This document shows positions 51,230 to 61,744 of a stretch of 64,000 nucleotides of DNA, piece by piece. A model generated the notes under the pieces. It had not been told where the DNA came from and did no database searches. It saw only the letters and a list, made by a program, of their open reading frames with translations. The position numbers and the translations under genes were made by a program. Every line of letters starts with the position of its first letter. Within the stretch, counting starts at the first letter, position 1. The DNA comes from Micrasema longulum (lineage: Eukaryota; Arthropoda; Insecta; Trichoptera; Brachycentridae), in contig JAGVSM010004551.1 in NCBI GenBank assembly GCA_022494885.1, forward strand, positions 124,001-188,000, given 5' to 3'.

Positions 51230-51440
51230 TATTGTCAATGTCCACTACGTCATGGGTTGGACTCAGAATTTTTATTTTCCCCATATTCATTTCCAAGCCA
51301 ATCTTAAAGGATGCATCATGGAGGTCATTAATCATTCCTTAAGGTTCGTGTACATCATGACTAATTACACTGGTTAACACGATTTCTGTCCCTTCAACGA
51401 AAACCGCTGATCCCGATCGAATATTTTGCGCTAATTTCAG
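51230..51440 (-). pseudogene. LINE reverse transcriptase palm fragment
   Basis: A minus-strand frame encodes 'GMINDLHDASFKIGLEMNMG' and 'KIKILSP', matching the segment right after the F/Y-A-D-D box in many LINE proteins (M-I-N-D-L-x-x-x-S-x-x-x-G-L-x-x-N-x-x-K-T-K). The catalytic box itself is not recognisable and a stop interrupts the frame. Confidence 0.65.
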
Positions 51441-51547
51441 AAACGAAAAAAAAAAACTGGCTCGTTAGGTTTTTGTGGGATTTAAATTTTTACTTAAAGC
51501 GACGACAATATCAGCATTGCGTCCAAAACGCTAATCGCCTGCAAATA

Positions 51548-51830
51548 TATCATCATTATCTTTCCGCATCTAATAGTGCTAGGGCACTGCATCGCAGCGA
51601 ATCTTGATCATTTTTGTTACATGAAGGTAAAATGATCATTATAACGCTTCAGCTACCAGTCCAGGGACTACGAAATATTCTGGAGTAAAAACACAATTTT
51701 AAATAAATATTTCATTTCAACCAGTGACGGGAATCTAACCTGAGACCTGCAAGAGATGTCAGGTTCAAACACAGGCAGTTGGCAGATAAACACGCTGACC
51801 ATAACACCACAAGGTTGATTGCAAATATAT
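51548..51830 (-). mobile_element. SINE-B, nearly complete
   Basis: On the minus strand the head TTGTGGTGTTATGGTCAGCG and B box CTCAGGTTAGATTCCCGTCA are followed by the core (AGTCCCTGGACTGGTAGCTG, TTACCTTCATGTAACAAAAA). It ends TGCGGAAAGATAATGATGAT. Confidence 0.8.
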
Positions 51831-51839
51831 GGGATGCTT

Positions 51840-53262
51840 TACGTCATTACACAGTAAAATGTTTGACTACAAAGTTAATGCTTTAAACATTAATAAAATT
51901 ATTTTAACTGTCCAAAGACTGTGTCCAACCCCTACTTTGCCCCACTTTTACCACGCGCATGCGTAAAGTCACCGCGTAATGTTACCAGATCGTGAAAAAT
52001 ATAATCATCACACAAATAATAATTATATTTTTAAAAAAAGCTATTTTTCAATTTCAATAAAATTTTATTGTACAAGCGGAAAAATTGATTGACACAACAC
52101 AGTAGATAAGTTAAGGGTCATTTAATAAGAGTAATTGAATTAATGAACTTTGAACTTAAAAAATTAAACAAATTTTATTTTACATAAAACAAATATTTTT
52201 ATGTCATGTTTAATGATATTTGATGTTTTAAAGATAGTGTCGGTCAAATGTCCACCATGGCGTTGTTTAATCCGAGACGTTCAATTTTCGTTAGTTCTTT
52301 CATTAGATGAGCAAAGTAGCGTAAATAATTTGACTACCCTAGCAACACTAACAAAATGTTTGTTTTCTTTGACAATCTGACAGATGGAAAAATAATTCAG
52401 TTTTTAAGTAACGCATTTGCTACTTACACATGCATTTGCTACTTACACATAAAATGTGATCCCATCCTGTTTTTTTAAAATCCCAGCGGTATTTATACAC
52501 TTTAAAACGACACAACACGGCATAGTTGAATTCAAATCGGGAGATGCGTTAAGAGCGACGTTTACAAAGAAACTAATGGGTCAAAACGTAAAACTACTCT
52601 TTCAAGAGTAGTTTAGTCCCCTTCTGTTTGATGCGCGTATGCGGTGTCTGGACTATTCTTAATTCTATGGTTGGGACTAGTGCTTATTAATGTAATTTTG
52701 CTCTATTATGGTTATATTGTAATGGATAAATGTAGGTAAGCTGTATTATTATAATGTAAACATTGTAATACATGTACGTTATGTATATTCACACGTGGCA
52801 AGTCGGGAATCTGCTTGATATGACTAAAACAGTAAATTAAGAGCAATAATAATAATAATGTAACTGTCCTATGGTCGATAGTGTGATAGTCAAACATTTG
52901 AGATAATACAGAAAAAAAAAAGAAATATTCTTACAAAATAAATTAATTACGAAATTTAAAATATGTGTATTAAAACTAAATATATTATTTAATTGTTTAG
53001 CTCGGTTCTAGTTTGTAACTTGTGATCTGCTCGTTAAATACTGTGAACTATTTCTATAGTAACTATTGCAACAATAACTTAGATAAAATGGTGGAAAACG
53101 AAATAGCGGGAGGCGAATCTCTAGGGATTCAACGATATTATTGAGCGCAGTAGACTGTAATTAAACAAATTGAGTATCCTCGATATAGTCGATATGCGGT
53201 ATGCAGTGTCAATCAGTCACAACCCCAGCAAATGAGATGGATTATGAAAGGATGCCACTTAC
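51840..53262. other. Mostly no feature; GC-richer patches
   Basis: 51900-51990 resembles the start of the LTR at 49388 (CCCACTTTTACCAC). AACTACTCTTTCAAGAGTAG near 52593 is a short hairpin. A short open start at about 53087 (AAAATGGTGGAAAACG) encodes ~18 codons. None is convincing as a gene. Confidence 0.35.
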
Positions 53263-53899
53263 CAGGTTCTCGTTCTTGATGGACTTGTCGGATCCGACTT
53301 GACACTGGCTATAGTCCTTAAAATATAGCTTGATTAGAATGACAGCTGTCAAACTAATTTCATTAGTGATGGAAAATTACTGATCACTGATCAAATCGAT
53401 TTTATTAGTTATTTCATGCAATCATGAAACTTTGTTTCCAAAAATTGATATAAAAACGCAAAAACAAGCCTATTATAGTGTGTTTAACACAATTATTCAC
53501 CAAAAAATGAGACATTTTTACTTTTTTCATGTTCAACATCAAATTAATTATTTTTTTATTCGATCAATTTACATTGATAAATTTGTCCCATCTCTAACGT
53601 TTTTGCAAAACGATGTAACCTTGTAAGAACGTCGTTAATAATTTGTTTTTTTTTTTTTTTTTAGTTTTAAAGCTGATTTTATATATTAAGTTTAATTTAT
53701 GTTTCAAGAATTGTATTAAACAAATAAATTAACACGCCACATACAAATGATTTTTCGTGTCAATATAAATAACTCCTTTAACGTTACTACAAAGTTATGT
53801 CGTCAATTTTTCTGAAAACTGTCATTCTAATCATGTTATATTTTAAGGACTATAGAGGCACTAACAAGAGGGCGGGCTCTGGGGATCTGGAGCTCAACA
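53263..53899 (-). CDS. Possible cellular exon split by MITE-3
   Basis: On the minus strand, ...CACCAACCACCAG (acceptor-like, 53900) is followed by GC-rich sequence to 53855. After the MITE it continues at 53311-53263, ending AAGAACGAGAACCTG before GTAAGTGG (donor, 53262-53255). Removing the MITE and one TA leaves a ~92-base open exon. One frame reads 'ELQIPRARPLVSASSQ' then 'CQVGSDKSIKNENL'. I do not recognise the protein. Composition and the donor argue for a real exon; no neighbouring exon was identified. Confidence 0.35.
53312..53852. mobile_element. MITE-3 with TA target duplication
   Basis: The 541-base element begins TAGTCCTTAAAATATAGCTT and ends with the complement (ATGTTATATTTTAAGGACTA). 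The ~40-base terminal inverted repeats extend through GATTAGAATGACAG. TA flanks both sides (53310-53311 and 53853-53854), the target duplication of Tc1/mariner-type transposases. The interior has no transposase frame and includes a poly(T) run at 53646-53663. Confidence 0.8.
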
Positions 53900-54351
53900 C
53901 TGGTGGTTGGTGTAAACAAAGTTTTATAATGCGGCACATACGTTCAACGAAAAAAACGCGCGATGTACGGCACGAGGTTTTAATGTGGCGGGTGATCAAA
54001 GGATACTGAGGTGGGAAGCGAACAATAATTGTGTGTAAAAGGATGTAGAAGTTGTGACAATACTTGACCCATGCATACTCACATAATTTGCAACCACGAA
54101 TAAAGGCATATTTCTCTCAAATTTTGCTGATTTGTCGAGAAAAAAAATAGTCCAATTTAATTCATTTATTCAAAAATAACAAATACACTACAAATTTTAA
54201 TTCAAGGCGTATATTTTATAAAAAGAAAAAAAAATACATAGTTTTTTTATTATTTTATTTTTATAATTCAAATGCAGTTCCACCAAGAAATGTAAATAGA
54301 AAAACTTAATCTATATGTGTGTATCTTCTAATATATATTTCTGTTTTTTTA
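53900..54351. other. No gene; PLE-associated motif at 54265
   Basis: The first ~150 bases are GC-richer and continue from the possible exon. ATGCAGTTCCACCAAGAAAT (from 54274) is the recurring motif described at 2312. Confidence 0.4.
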
Positions 54352-54500
54352 GAACAAAATTTTGACCAATCTCTTATTTTGACCAGTCTGTTTTTCGTTG
54401 GCTGGAAGATATTGTTTTTAGCCATAAGCCTGCCAAAGTAGTTATTCTTTGTACTTGAAGTTTTAAAGAAAATAAAACAAATAAATAAAAATATTTAAAA
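54352..54500 (+). mobile_element. LINE 3' terminus
   Basis: It matches the complement of 39946-40078: TTGACCAATCTCTTATTTTG, CGTTGGCTGGAAGATATTG, CATAAGCCTGCCAAAGTAGT and an (AAAT)n end. Confidence 0.65.
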
Positions 54501-55233
54501 AAGTATATTGTTAAGTGTTCTCGGCACGGGTAAACCCCTGTTAGGTCGCATTTTTATAATTATTCATCTTTGTTTATAATAGAAAAAAATGAATAAATAT
54601 CATAAAAAAATTAAAAATGATCACTATTTTTTATACTTTTGGTGCTTATTTTTAAATTTGAAAAAAAGACAGACACAATTTACCTAAATAAGTAAAACAT
54701 TATTATAATATGCTTTTACTCGCGACTTCGCTCACGTGGTTTAAGGGAGAAATTATTTTGGTAATTAATTGTGTATGTCGTTTTTTAATGAGAGTTTTTG
54801 TTAATCAATGAGAATTTTCGCCATGAAAGAAATACGATGATTCGGTAGTCTATGGTGACGCAGCATCGTTATTTTGTTCACAATCTAAAATCCTATTACA
54901 AAACCAAAACGAAAAGAAAACCAAACTAACCATAGATAAAGCAAGTCACATACAGAAATTTAAAGAATTGATTTTCCATTTCACTATTCACTATTTTTGA
55001 CAATCCACCTTACCGTTTATTTTTTTAAATAATGTTTTTCATTGTTACTATTTTTCATAATTTTTTAAGTGTGCTTATTTTATTTTCGGATAAAAACTAA
55101 GTAATTTATTGTACATTCCTTTTTTGGCTATTCCTGTGCAAAAAATCAAGTCGATCGATTGCTCCGCTAAGACGTGAAGGGCACACAAACCAACACATTT
55201 AAGTATTAATAGTATTAAGTAGATACATATAAA
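54501..55233. other. No gene recognised
   Basis: A/T-rich. ACTCGCGACTTCGCTCACGT near 54719 is a phrase common in insect repeats. Confidence 0.35.
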
Positions 55234-56117
55234 CAAGGTGTGTTCAGAAAATAACGAGAATTTTTAAAATTCGCGGGTTTGGAGAGTCCGATTGTAATTT
55301 TTTTTTTCAATTATGTTGGTATACATGCTCCTGAAGTATGCTAATATTATCAGCTGTATTCATTGTTTACTTTTTCTGTGGCAGCCGCTAAGGTTAGACG
55401 TGTTCGGCGTGCTCGGTGATCTTGGCGATCCAGAATGCTGCAACTGAGACGATTGAGCCTTACGTCATATTTGCAAACCTATGTTTCTTTACCTGTTTAA
55501 ACGTGTTTCAAAAATTCTGCATAGTCATTGACTTTATTTAGTGACACATGAGCAACTTCCATTCGCTGCTGTTTTTGTTCGAAATTTAAAAAAAAAAAAA
55601 CATATTTGGCTGCCACGCGTTTCATACCCAAAACATTCGAAAAAAAATCATGATATGAGCCAATTAATATGCCAACATTATCAGTAACTTTTGTGATTGT
55701 GATAAGGCAATTGTTCATAACCATTTCATTAACTTTTTCCTCGTTTGCATCGGTTGTTGATGTGCTGGGGCGTCCGGGCCGATTGTCATCTTTAACGTCT
55801 CCACATCCATCTTGAAAACGCCTAAACCACTCGTAAACTCTTGTTTTACTCATAACAGACTCATTTTAGGTCTTTGTTAACATTTCACACATTTTGATAC
55901 AAACTCAATGATCCATTTTTTTGAACAAACGAAAATTGCCGAGCTCATAAAAACACCTCGAACATTAGCGGCTACCATAGACAAAGTAAACAATGCATAC
56001 ACCTGAAAATTTTAGCATACTTCAAAGGCATGTACACCAACATAATAAAAAATTGACAATTGGACTCTCGAAACTAGCGAAGTTGAAAAGTTCTCCTTAT
56101 TTTCTGAACAGACCTCG
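55234..56117 (-). mobile_element. Internally deleted mariner-like transposon with long inverted repeats
   Basis: The ends (CAAGGTGTGTTCAGAAAATA at 55234; CGAGGTCTGTTCAGAAAATA read inward from 56117) are inverted repeats of roughly 185 bases that continue through TTATGTTGGT and CAGCCGCTAA-like blocks. TA lies next to the right end; the left flank is AA, a possible mutated TA. The interior keeps only the first part of the transposase (55497-55853) and then passes almost directly into the left repeat. The catalytic domain is therefore deleted. Confidence 0.85.
55497..55853 (-). pseudogene. Mariner transposase N-terminal (DNA-binding) fragment
   Basis: 'MSKTRVYEWFRRFQDG', 'DNRPGRPSTSTTDANEEKVN', 'LGMKRVAAKYV' and 'FEQKQQRMEVAH' are the paired helix-turn-helix region and linker of mariner/SETMAR-type transposases. 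The frame ends where the W-x-x-x-Y-D catalytic part (first aspartate) should begin. Decayed 'YDV' remains follow, then the deletion. The first helix (before M-S-K-T-R) is degenerate. Confidence 0.9.
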
Positions 56118-56660
56118 TATATAATTATTTTTAATACGTATTGTCTTTTTTGGGTGATGTCATGTAGGTTGGACTCGTTCGGGTTTAAGCTTTCAGTGGT
56201 TTACAAGATAAAGCTATTATTGTACGGCTTGGAAGAGATCAGTTGAAGAAATAAACTTTTTATACAATACATCACGTACAATATTAAGAATTTTTATTGC
56301 ACAAAAGGAACTCAGAGAAAAAAAAGGATTATAGATGGGCAAAATGAAAATAGATTTATCACCGATCTAACAAACAAAAAAAGGGTCGTTTTACGATTTT
56401 TTAAGTTGAATATATATTATTATAATATAACATGCCTTCATAAGTTGTCTTTAAGCGCTTAAAATGTAAAAATCTCCAGTGGGTACTTGTCTACAAAAAT
56501 TTATAATTCAAAATACTATTGAATGGAAGATTTGTTGGACATATTGTAAATCAATAATTTTCATTGATAATTTGGCGTTTGCGTGCTAGTAAAATATTTC
56601 TGGATACAAAAATAACATCCTTCGGCCTTTGGAAATAATTAATTTCTGATAAAGGGAGCG
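56118..56660. other. No gene recognised
   Basis: A/T-rich; no supported feature. Confidence 0.35.
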
Positions 56661-56670
56661 ATTACGGGAA

Positions 56671-56919
56671 ATGCAATTGGAGGGAGATTGTACCACTGCA
56701 CTGCACCAATGCATTTATTTTAACCCGTACCTCATGGTGCAAGGGTATTGCATTATCGTCTCTAGTAATTTAACATTTATTTTGATGCATAATAAGAACA
56801 TACAATGTTTACGTTACTGTATATCCTTAGAACTCAAACCACCCTTCTTTGTTTTAACTCTTAAAATAATTGGTGCATTCTTTCTTCGCGTAGCAAAGGA
56901 TAAATATTTTTTGTATTAA
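56671..56919 (+). pseudogene. Possible LINE reverse transcriptase thumb fragment
   Basis: An 82-codon frame has an L-H-Q-x-x-x-F-N-P-Y-L ... I-Q-C-L-R-Y ... L-E-L-K-P-x-x-x-x-L-T-L pattern. This resembles the Y-x-x-x-F-x-S-x-x-x-Y-G ... L-Q-K-x-x-I-R ... L-x-I-L-x-L stretch of jockey-type proteins. The match is weak. Confidence 0.35.
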
Positions 56920-57059
56920 AATCTTGCACAGTTGTACCTACAAATTTTTACTTATATTATCAGTAAAAAATGAAACGCGTCAACGCGTAAACTATTGTAT
57001 ATTGTAACCTTTTCCTTGTGAAGGAAATAAATTAAAGTTTAAAAGAGTTTACGCGAATT

Positions 57060-57130
57060 CGTCTTTTCAAACCCGCGATCCTCCATTCACAAAATCGCCA
57101 CCGGTTAGGCTACAACGCTAGAACATGACA
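57060..57130 (-). mobile_element. SINE head (tRNA-like)
   Basis: On the minus strand, CTAGCGTTGTAGCCTAACCG (A-box-like) and GGATCGCGGGTTTGAAAAG (B-box-like) have tRNA-like spacing. No tail was recognised. A 10-bp inverted repeat (CGCGTAAACT/AGTTTACGCG, 56984/57046) lies beside it. Confidence 0.5.
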
Positions 57131-57394
57131 GGTCCAAATGGGCTTGAAGCTTACCATATCAATCACAGAAATGAATTTAAGAGAAAAAATGTTTCTATAA
57201 ATAAATATCATATAAAAACACCGGTCCTTACAGCATATGAATTAAATTACAGTGAACATGATATATTTATTATTGCTGTTAAATTTATGAACTGATTTAA
57301 GATACCACTTAAAGTAACCTAGTTGAAAACATTAATTTAATTATTGATGTGAAACATAATCTTGCATAAAAAAATGGCGACGCGTTGAACTCGT

Positions 57395-57660
57395 ACGTAG
57401 AAAATATCATCTTGGTCATCATCAGTGGCGCTACAGCCCGTTGTGGGCCCTGGCCTCCTCCAGAATTTGTCTTCATTCGTCCCTGCACCCCGCGGCTCTT
57501 CTCCAGTCCGTCAGGCCAATCGCTCTTATGTCACTTTCCACATTATCCAGCCATCTTAATTTTGGTCTGCCTCTGCTTCGTCTGCCTTCCGGAGTGGTAT
57601 AAATAATCTTTTTCGGGGTGCGGTCATCTTGGTTTGTTGCTTCAATAATTTGTGTTCAGT
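57395..57660 (-). pseudogene. LINE endonuclease-reverse transcriptase C-terminus
   Basis: The minus-strand frame 'KKIIYTTPEGRRSRGRPKLR', 'WLDNVESDIRAIGLTDWRRA' and 'RQILEEARAHNGL' is the standard end of an insect LINE protein (R-S-R-G-R-P-x-x-R-W-x-D-x-V ... W-R-x-I-L-E-E-A-R-A-H-x-G-L). One tryptophan codon before R-Q-I-L-E-E is TGA, a stop. The rest of the element is absent. Confidence 0.85.
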
Positions 57661-58640
57661 GCTCCATCTAAAGACATGGGTAATATGGTTTGATTTGTCA
57701 TCAGATCAAGTTGGTCAATGCTTTCATTAAAAGCATAAGTTTATAGCTCGTAAAGGTCTTTGAAATATTAATGCATTATGTGGCTATGATGACAGTTTCT
57801 TGATTCGTTCTTTTTCAAGTGACACAAAATCCATTTTTGTTTCTTTTTAAAATGTTATAATAATTATAATAAATCTTTACAAACCATAATATAAAATGAG
57901 TTAAAACAAATTCATTTTGAGACAGAACAATATTTACATAAAGGTATGGTAAAATATAGTTAAAAGACATGATATCGTGGGTATACTGACGAAAAGCTTT
58001 GACTCTCAAATCCCTGTTTTGAGAAATCAAGCATTAAAGTTTTGTTCCAATTTGATTATTTTATATCGTATTTATAGTAAGATGTTAAGTGCTTATTTAA
58101 GAACATGTTTTTGATTTTTCCGTTTCTAAGTAAATATTAAGTTATTAAAAGTCTTAAGCCTGAATAAAATACCGGGTATACGACTTAACATTAAATTAAT
58201 TTTTAAAACTACAGATATAGGAAATTTATTATGAATTGGTGTATTTTGCAAGTTTGTAGAGCGTTAAAAACTGTACAAAACTGCATCATTAAGTCAAATC
58301 CGCATATTTTCGAGTTAACGTTTTTTGCCAGTATACCCTTAGAGTATATACATCTGTAGAGGGATAGCAAAACATTTTACCAATCCAATGCATGTTGACT
58401 GTTATAGCGGACTAATTTTTTACAAAATGTTCTAAATGAAAGAAGGGGAGACAAAAAAAAAATCTGTGGGTACGGTCCTCATTTTTTGTTTTGTAGTTGA
58501 TTTTAGAATTTTACCATGCTCATTTTTTACGTACGCGGCCAGTATGGCTTCGAACTGTCAAACGCTCTGTCGGTATTTTGATGATTGTTTAACGTATTTA
58601 GTGATAATTTCATCAAGTTCACTATCAATTCACTGTTGTC
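57661..58640. other. No gene recognised
   Basis: A/T-rich; no supported feature. Confidence 0.35.
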
Positions 58641-58945
58641 GGCTTCGTGATGTAATGTTTAGCACGTTTACCTACCAAGCAAGAGGTCTCGGGTTCGATT
58701 GCGAGATGGTTGATTAGAAATATTTATTTAAAAGAGTATTTTCACAGCAGTATATTTAATAGTCCCTGGACTGGTACTTGAAGTGTAAGAAACAATTATC
58801 TTATCTTCATGTAACAAAAAATTATCAAGATACGCTGCGATTGGTGTACCAATGAAGTGTCCTATGCACCATGAGGTGCGGAAAAGGAATGATGATGATG
58901 TTTTAATTTAGGCTCCTTGGCCTGTTGCGATAAAAACTATTAAGT
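58641..58945 (+). mobile_element. SINE-B, reference copy
   Basis: The tRNA-like head GGCTTCGTGATGTAATGTTT and CTCGGGTTCGATTGCGAGAT is followed by the core AGTCCCTGGACTGGTACTTG and TCTTCATGTAACAAAAAATT. The tail is CCTATGCACCATGAGGTGCG, GAAAAGGAATGATGATGATG and a short segment shared with SINE-A (GGCTCCTTGGCCTGTTG). Confidence 0.85.
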
Positions 58946-59355
58946 GTAAAATATATTTAAATAAATCAAATTTGCAAAATACTTAAAAACTTTTAAATAT
59001 AATGTGGCTAGGGAGGTATTTATTTTTACTTGTGGGTACTGCCAATTTTTATAGTATAATGTACAATTTTATGAGTAGATTTTTTGCTTATTTGCACAGC
59101 GTTTCCATAACCTTTTATCCGTGAAGATTTGTATTGAAAAAACTACAAAATATTGGTAAAAAATCAAATAAAATATACTTTTATCGTCGAACACATTTAC
59201 CCAATAAAAAACAGACACCAATATTGTATGAAACGTTTTAAAGAAAAATACAGACATGGAATGTTTTCAGCATTTTTGTAGTAATTTATCACTCTATTTA
59301 AGTATAGAAAATATTTTTATTTTGTATTTTTATAACAGTTTTATTTGAAAAAATA
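58946..59355. other. No gene recognised
   Basis: A/T-rich spacer. Confidence 0.35.
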
Positions 59356-59750
59356 ATTGAACGTAGTCATGCAGAGAGCAGCCAGTCCACACTTTTGGAA
59401 AAATGAGATATTAGTGTTATCGAGTGCAGTATAGGTCAATTTTATATTCTGCTAACGAGAGCCAGATCACTTTCATACAAAAAACTGTGATAATCACCTT
59501 CTGAAAATAATGTTGATCACAAAAACGGCATTTCTTAATTTGCAGAAAACACCCAGAGTACTAAAAAAATCTAACCCTACTCCAAAATTATTAAAACTGG
59601 TCAAATACAAAATATGATTCTTGTTTGAATATAAAAAAACCTAATGTATTCATTGTTTATCATTTGTCAAAGTCTAAAACATTCCAAAGGTGCTATTATT
59701 TCAGTTTTACCTTTTTATGGCTGGCCTCTTTTTGTATAACTACGTTCAAT
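59356..59750 (+). mobile_element. MITE-2, copy 2
   Basis: Terminal inverted repeats ATTGAACGTAGTCAT and ATAACTACGTTCAAT bound a 395-base non-coding element homologous to 47423-47872. Compared with that copy it lacks ~100 bases before GTGCTATTATTTCAG and has ~20 extra bases near 59395-59415. Confidence 0.75.
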
Positions 59751-59767
59751 AAAAATATAAATTATAT

Positions 59768-60794
59768 GTTATTTTGAAATACAGTATCTTTAATATGTTT
59801 GATATTAAAGAAGGTAGAAATATTTATTTCAATATAAATGAAATTTCAAAATTATCTAAAGACAGGTTTGAAAGAGCAAATTTTATTTTCATCAAAATAT
59901 TTGTAAGTGTAGATGATTTCAATATTATGATACATGAAAATAAATTAAACCTAAATGCTGGTTTATACGAAAATCCCACTAAGCCACCTTTTGGTATGGT
60001 GAGATTTTTGTGGCTTGTTTAATGAATCCGAATTCAAATATCTACATATGATTAAAATCTCGTTCAGAAATTTCAGCAATTTTAATATTGTACAGAAATG
60101 TTAATTAATAATTAAATCTGTTTTACATTGTAGTATCTACGCTTGTATAAATTTCAAATGAATTATTCAATTTGAAACTGGGAGCAAGGTTACATTATTT
60201 TATTGTCAAATTATCTTATTTTCATCCCATGTTTTATAATTCATCAAGAAAGCTTCAGAAAGCTTTAACAAGTTAAGTAAATTTTAATAATAATTGAGTA
60301 ACTTGTATTTTGGGCAGACAATCTTATCAGGTGAACTTCCAGGTCAAAGCTCCATCTAGAATAATAATATTATACTTAACCCAACTGAATGTATTACAAA
60401 TTTTAATTATTCTTGAAGTTGATATGAGAAAAGAATTAAATGATAAAATTTTATTAAATTTAAAACCTGCAATAGTTTTAACGAACCAAGAGCGTGTTTC
60501 CCTGTTTTGAAATATCCGGAGAAAGACAGTGGCACAAAAAAAAACGCCATTTTACAAGAGAGTTTATTTTTCAGAATTTTAAAATGCAAGGGGTCTAAGA
60601 AGTTGCCATTTGAATTACTCGGAATGCAAAAAAAAAACAAAAAAATATTTGATCCTACTTTTGGTCCTCAACCAGAGCTCGAAGTTTTCGAAAAAGTCGT
60701 TTTTTTTTGCGCTAAACCGGCTGTCATTTTGTATTTAAGTAAGAAAATCAATCCAATTAAATTTAATAATGAGCATTTAAGACTTATTAAATAA
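59768..60794 (+). CDS. Unidentified group of three open frames (possible decayed or spliced gene)
   Basis: Frames at 59774-60022, 60310-60510 and 60507-60794 lie on one strand in different phases. They read 'FDIKEGRNIYFNINEISKLS', 'ELNDKILLNLKPAIVLTNQE' and 'KKLPFELLGMQKKNKKIFDP' with 'AKPAVILYLSKK'. TTTTGGTATG|GTGAGAT at 59999 is a plausible donor, and CTTATCAG before GTGAACTTCC (about 60331) would keep phase. The second and third frames overlap, so a frameshift is also possible. I recognise no domain. Low A/T bias in codons is not evident, so it may be chance. Confidence 0.25.
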
Positions 60795-60799
60795 GCATC

Positions 60800-61103
60800 T
60801 AAGGGCGTGAGTTGCACTTTGTTTCGTAATAAATGAGTAGCATTGTTTTAATTAGCCATTGTTTTTATCAATATTCGCCATTAGTTCCGCAGAGTGTAAA
60901 CTTTTTGCATTTTGGTAGTTTTGAAACGTGTTCGAATTTACAGTGTAATTAAGTTATATCTTTACTATCAATAAAATTATTTTATCAATATGGATAATTA
61001 ACAACATGTTCAAATAGTTATAAATTTCAAACCTCCGTTAAGGGCTTAAAGTAGCATAGAATATTTTTTTAAATAATTTTTACTTTCAATGTGATCCAAA
61101 ATA
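60800..61103. other. No gene recognised
   Basis: A/T-rich spacer. Confidence 0.35.
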
Positions 61104-61165
61104 CAAATGTTCGTAAAAAAGCTGGATCTAACTCACTAGGGAGTTATAAAGACCTTATTTTGTTG
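61104..61165 (+). mobile_element. Possible MITE-1 outer module fragment
   Basis: GCTGGATCTAACTCACTAGG, GAGTTATAA and TGTTGCAACAGAAGGAG resemble the outer module and left terminus at 35520-35605, strongly diverged. Confidence 0.35.
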
Positions 61166-61559
61166 CAACAGAAGGAGAAAAAACATTATGGACGTAGTTG
61201 ATATCAGACAGCAATATTTACTGAGGGCAGTGGTGGTCACTCACACTAACAGGAATACACACCACACACCCACCAGTTTCTTATCAATATGAGACTCGGA
61301 GTTTCAGAAGCAATCTGATTTCCCGACAAACGGTTAGAGTGTCTTTAGCACAGAAACAATACTCCTAAATAGGACAAAAGCCATATTATATAATGTCAGA
61401 ACCATGAAAACGTTGTAATAGCCAAAAGCTAAAGAAGTTACTGACGACTTTTCTCAGTGAAATTGGTCGCAGAGATTCTGAGGGGTTGATGGTGACTGTT
61501 AAATAGCCAACACATGTTCGTATTTTAAATGTTATTATGTGTTTTTAGTTTTCTTTATT
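61166..61559. other. No gene recognised
   Basis: Moderately balanced composition (61180-61510) with no open frame or repeat match. Confidence 0.35.
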
Positions 61560-61740
61560 GATTGAGTTTTTGAATATCCTCATTACTTTTATCCTGTTTT
61601 ACTATATTTTTAAAAATATGTTTTTTGATATGCAATTATATATTTTTTACTATGTCTTTAACTTTGTATTTTGTTTTTATTACGAATTTCATTGGGTTTT
61701 AAATATGTTTTTACTATGTCTTTTACTATGTATTATTTTC
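61560..61740. repeat. Degenerate AT-rich minisatellite
   Basis: Units like TTTTTACTATG and TTTTACTATATTT recur irregularly and complement those at 7827-8170. Confidence 0.5.
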
Positions 61741-61744
61741 TGCG

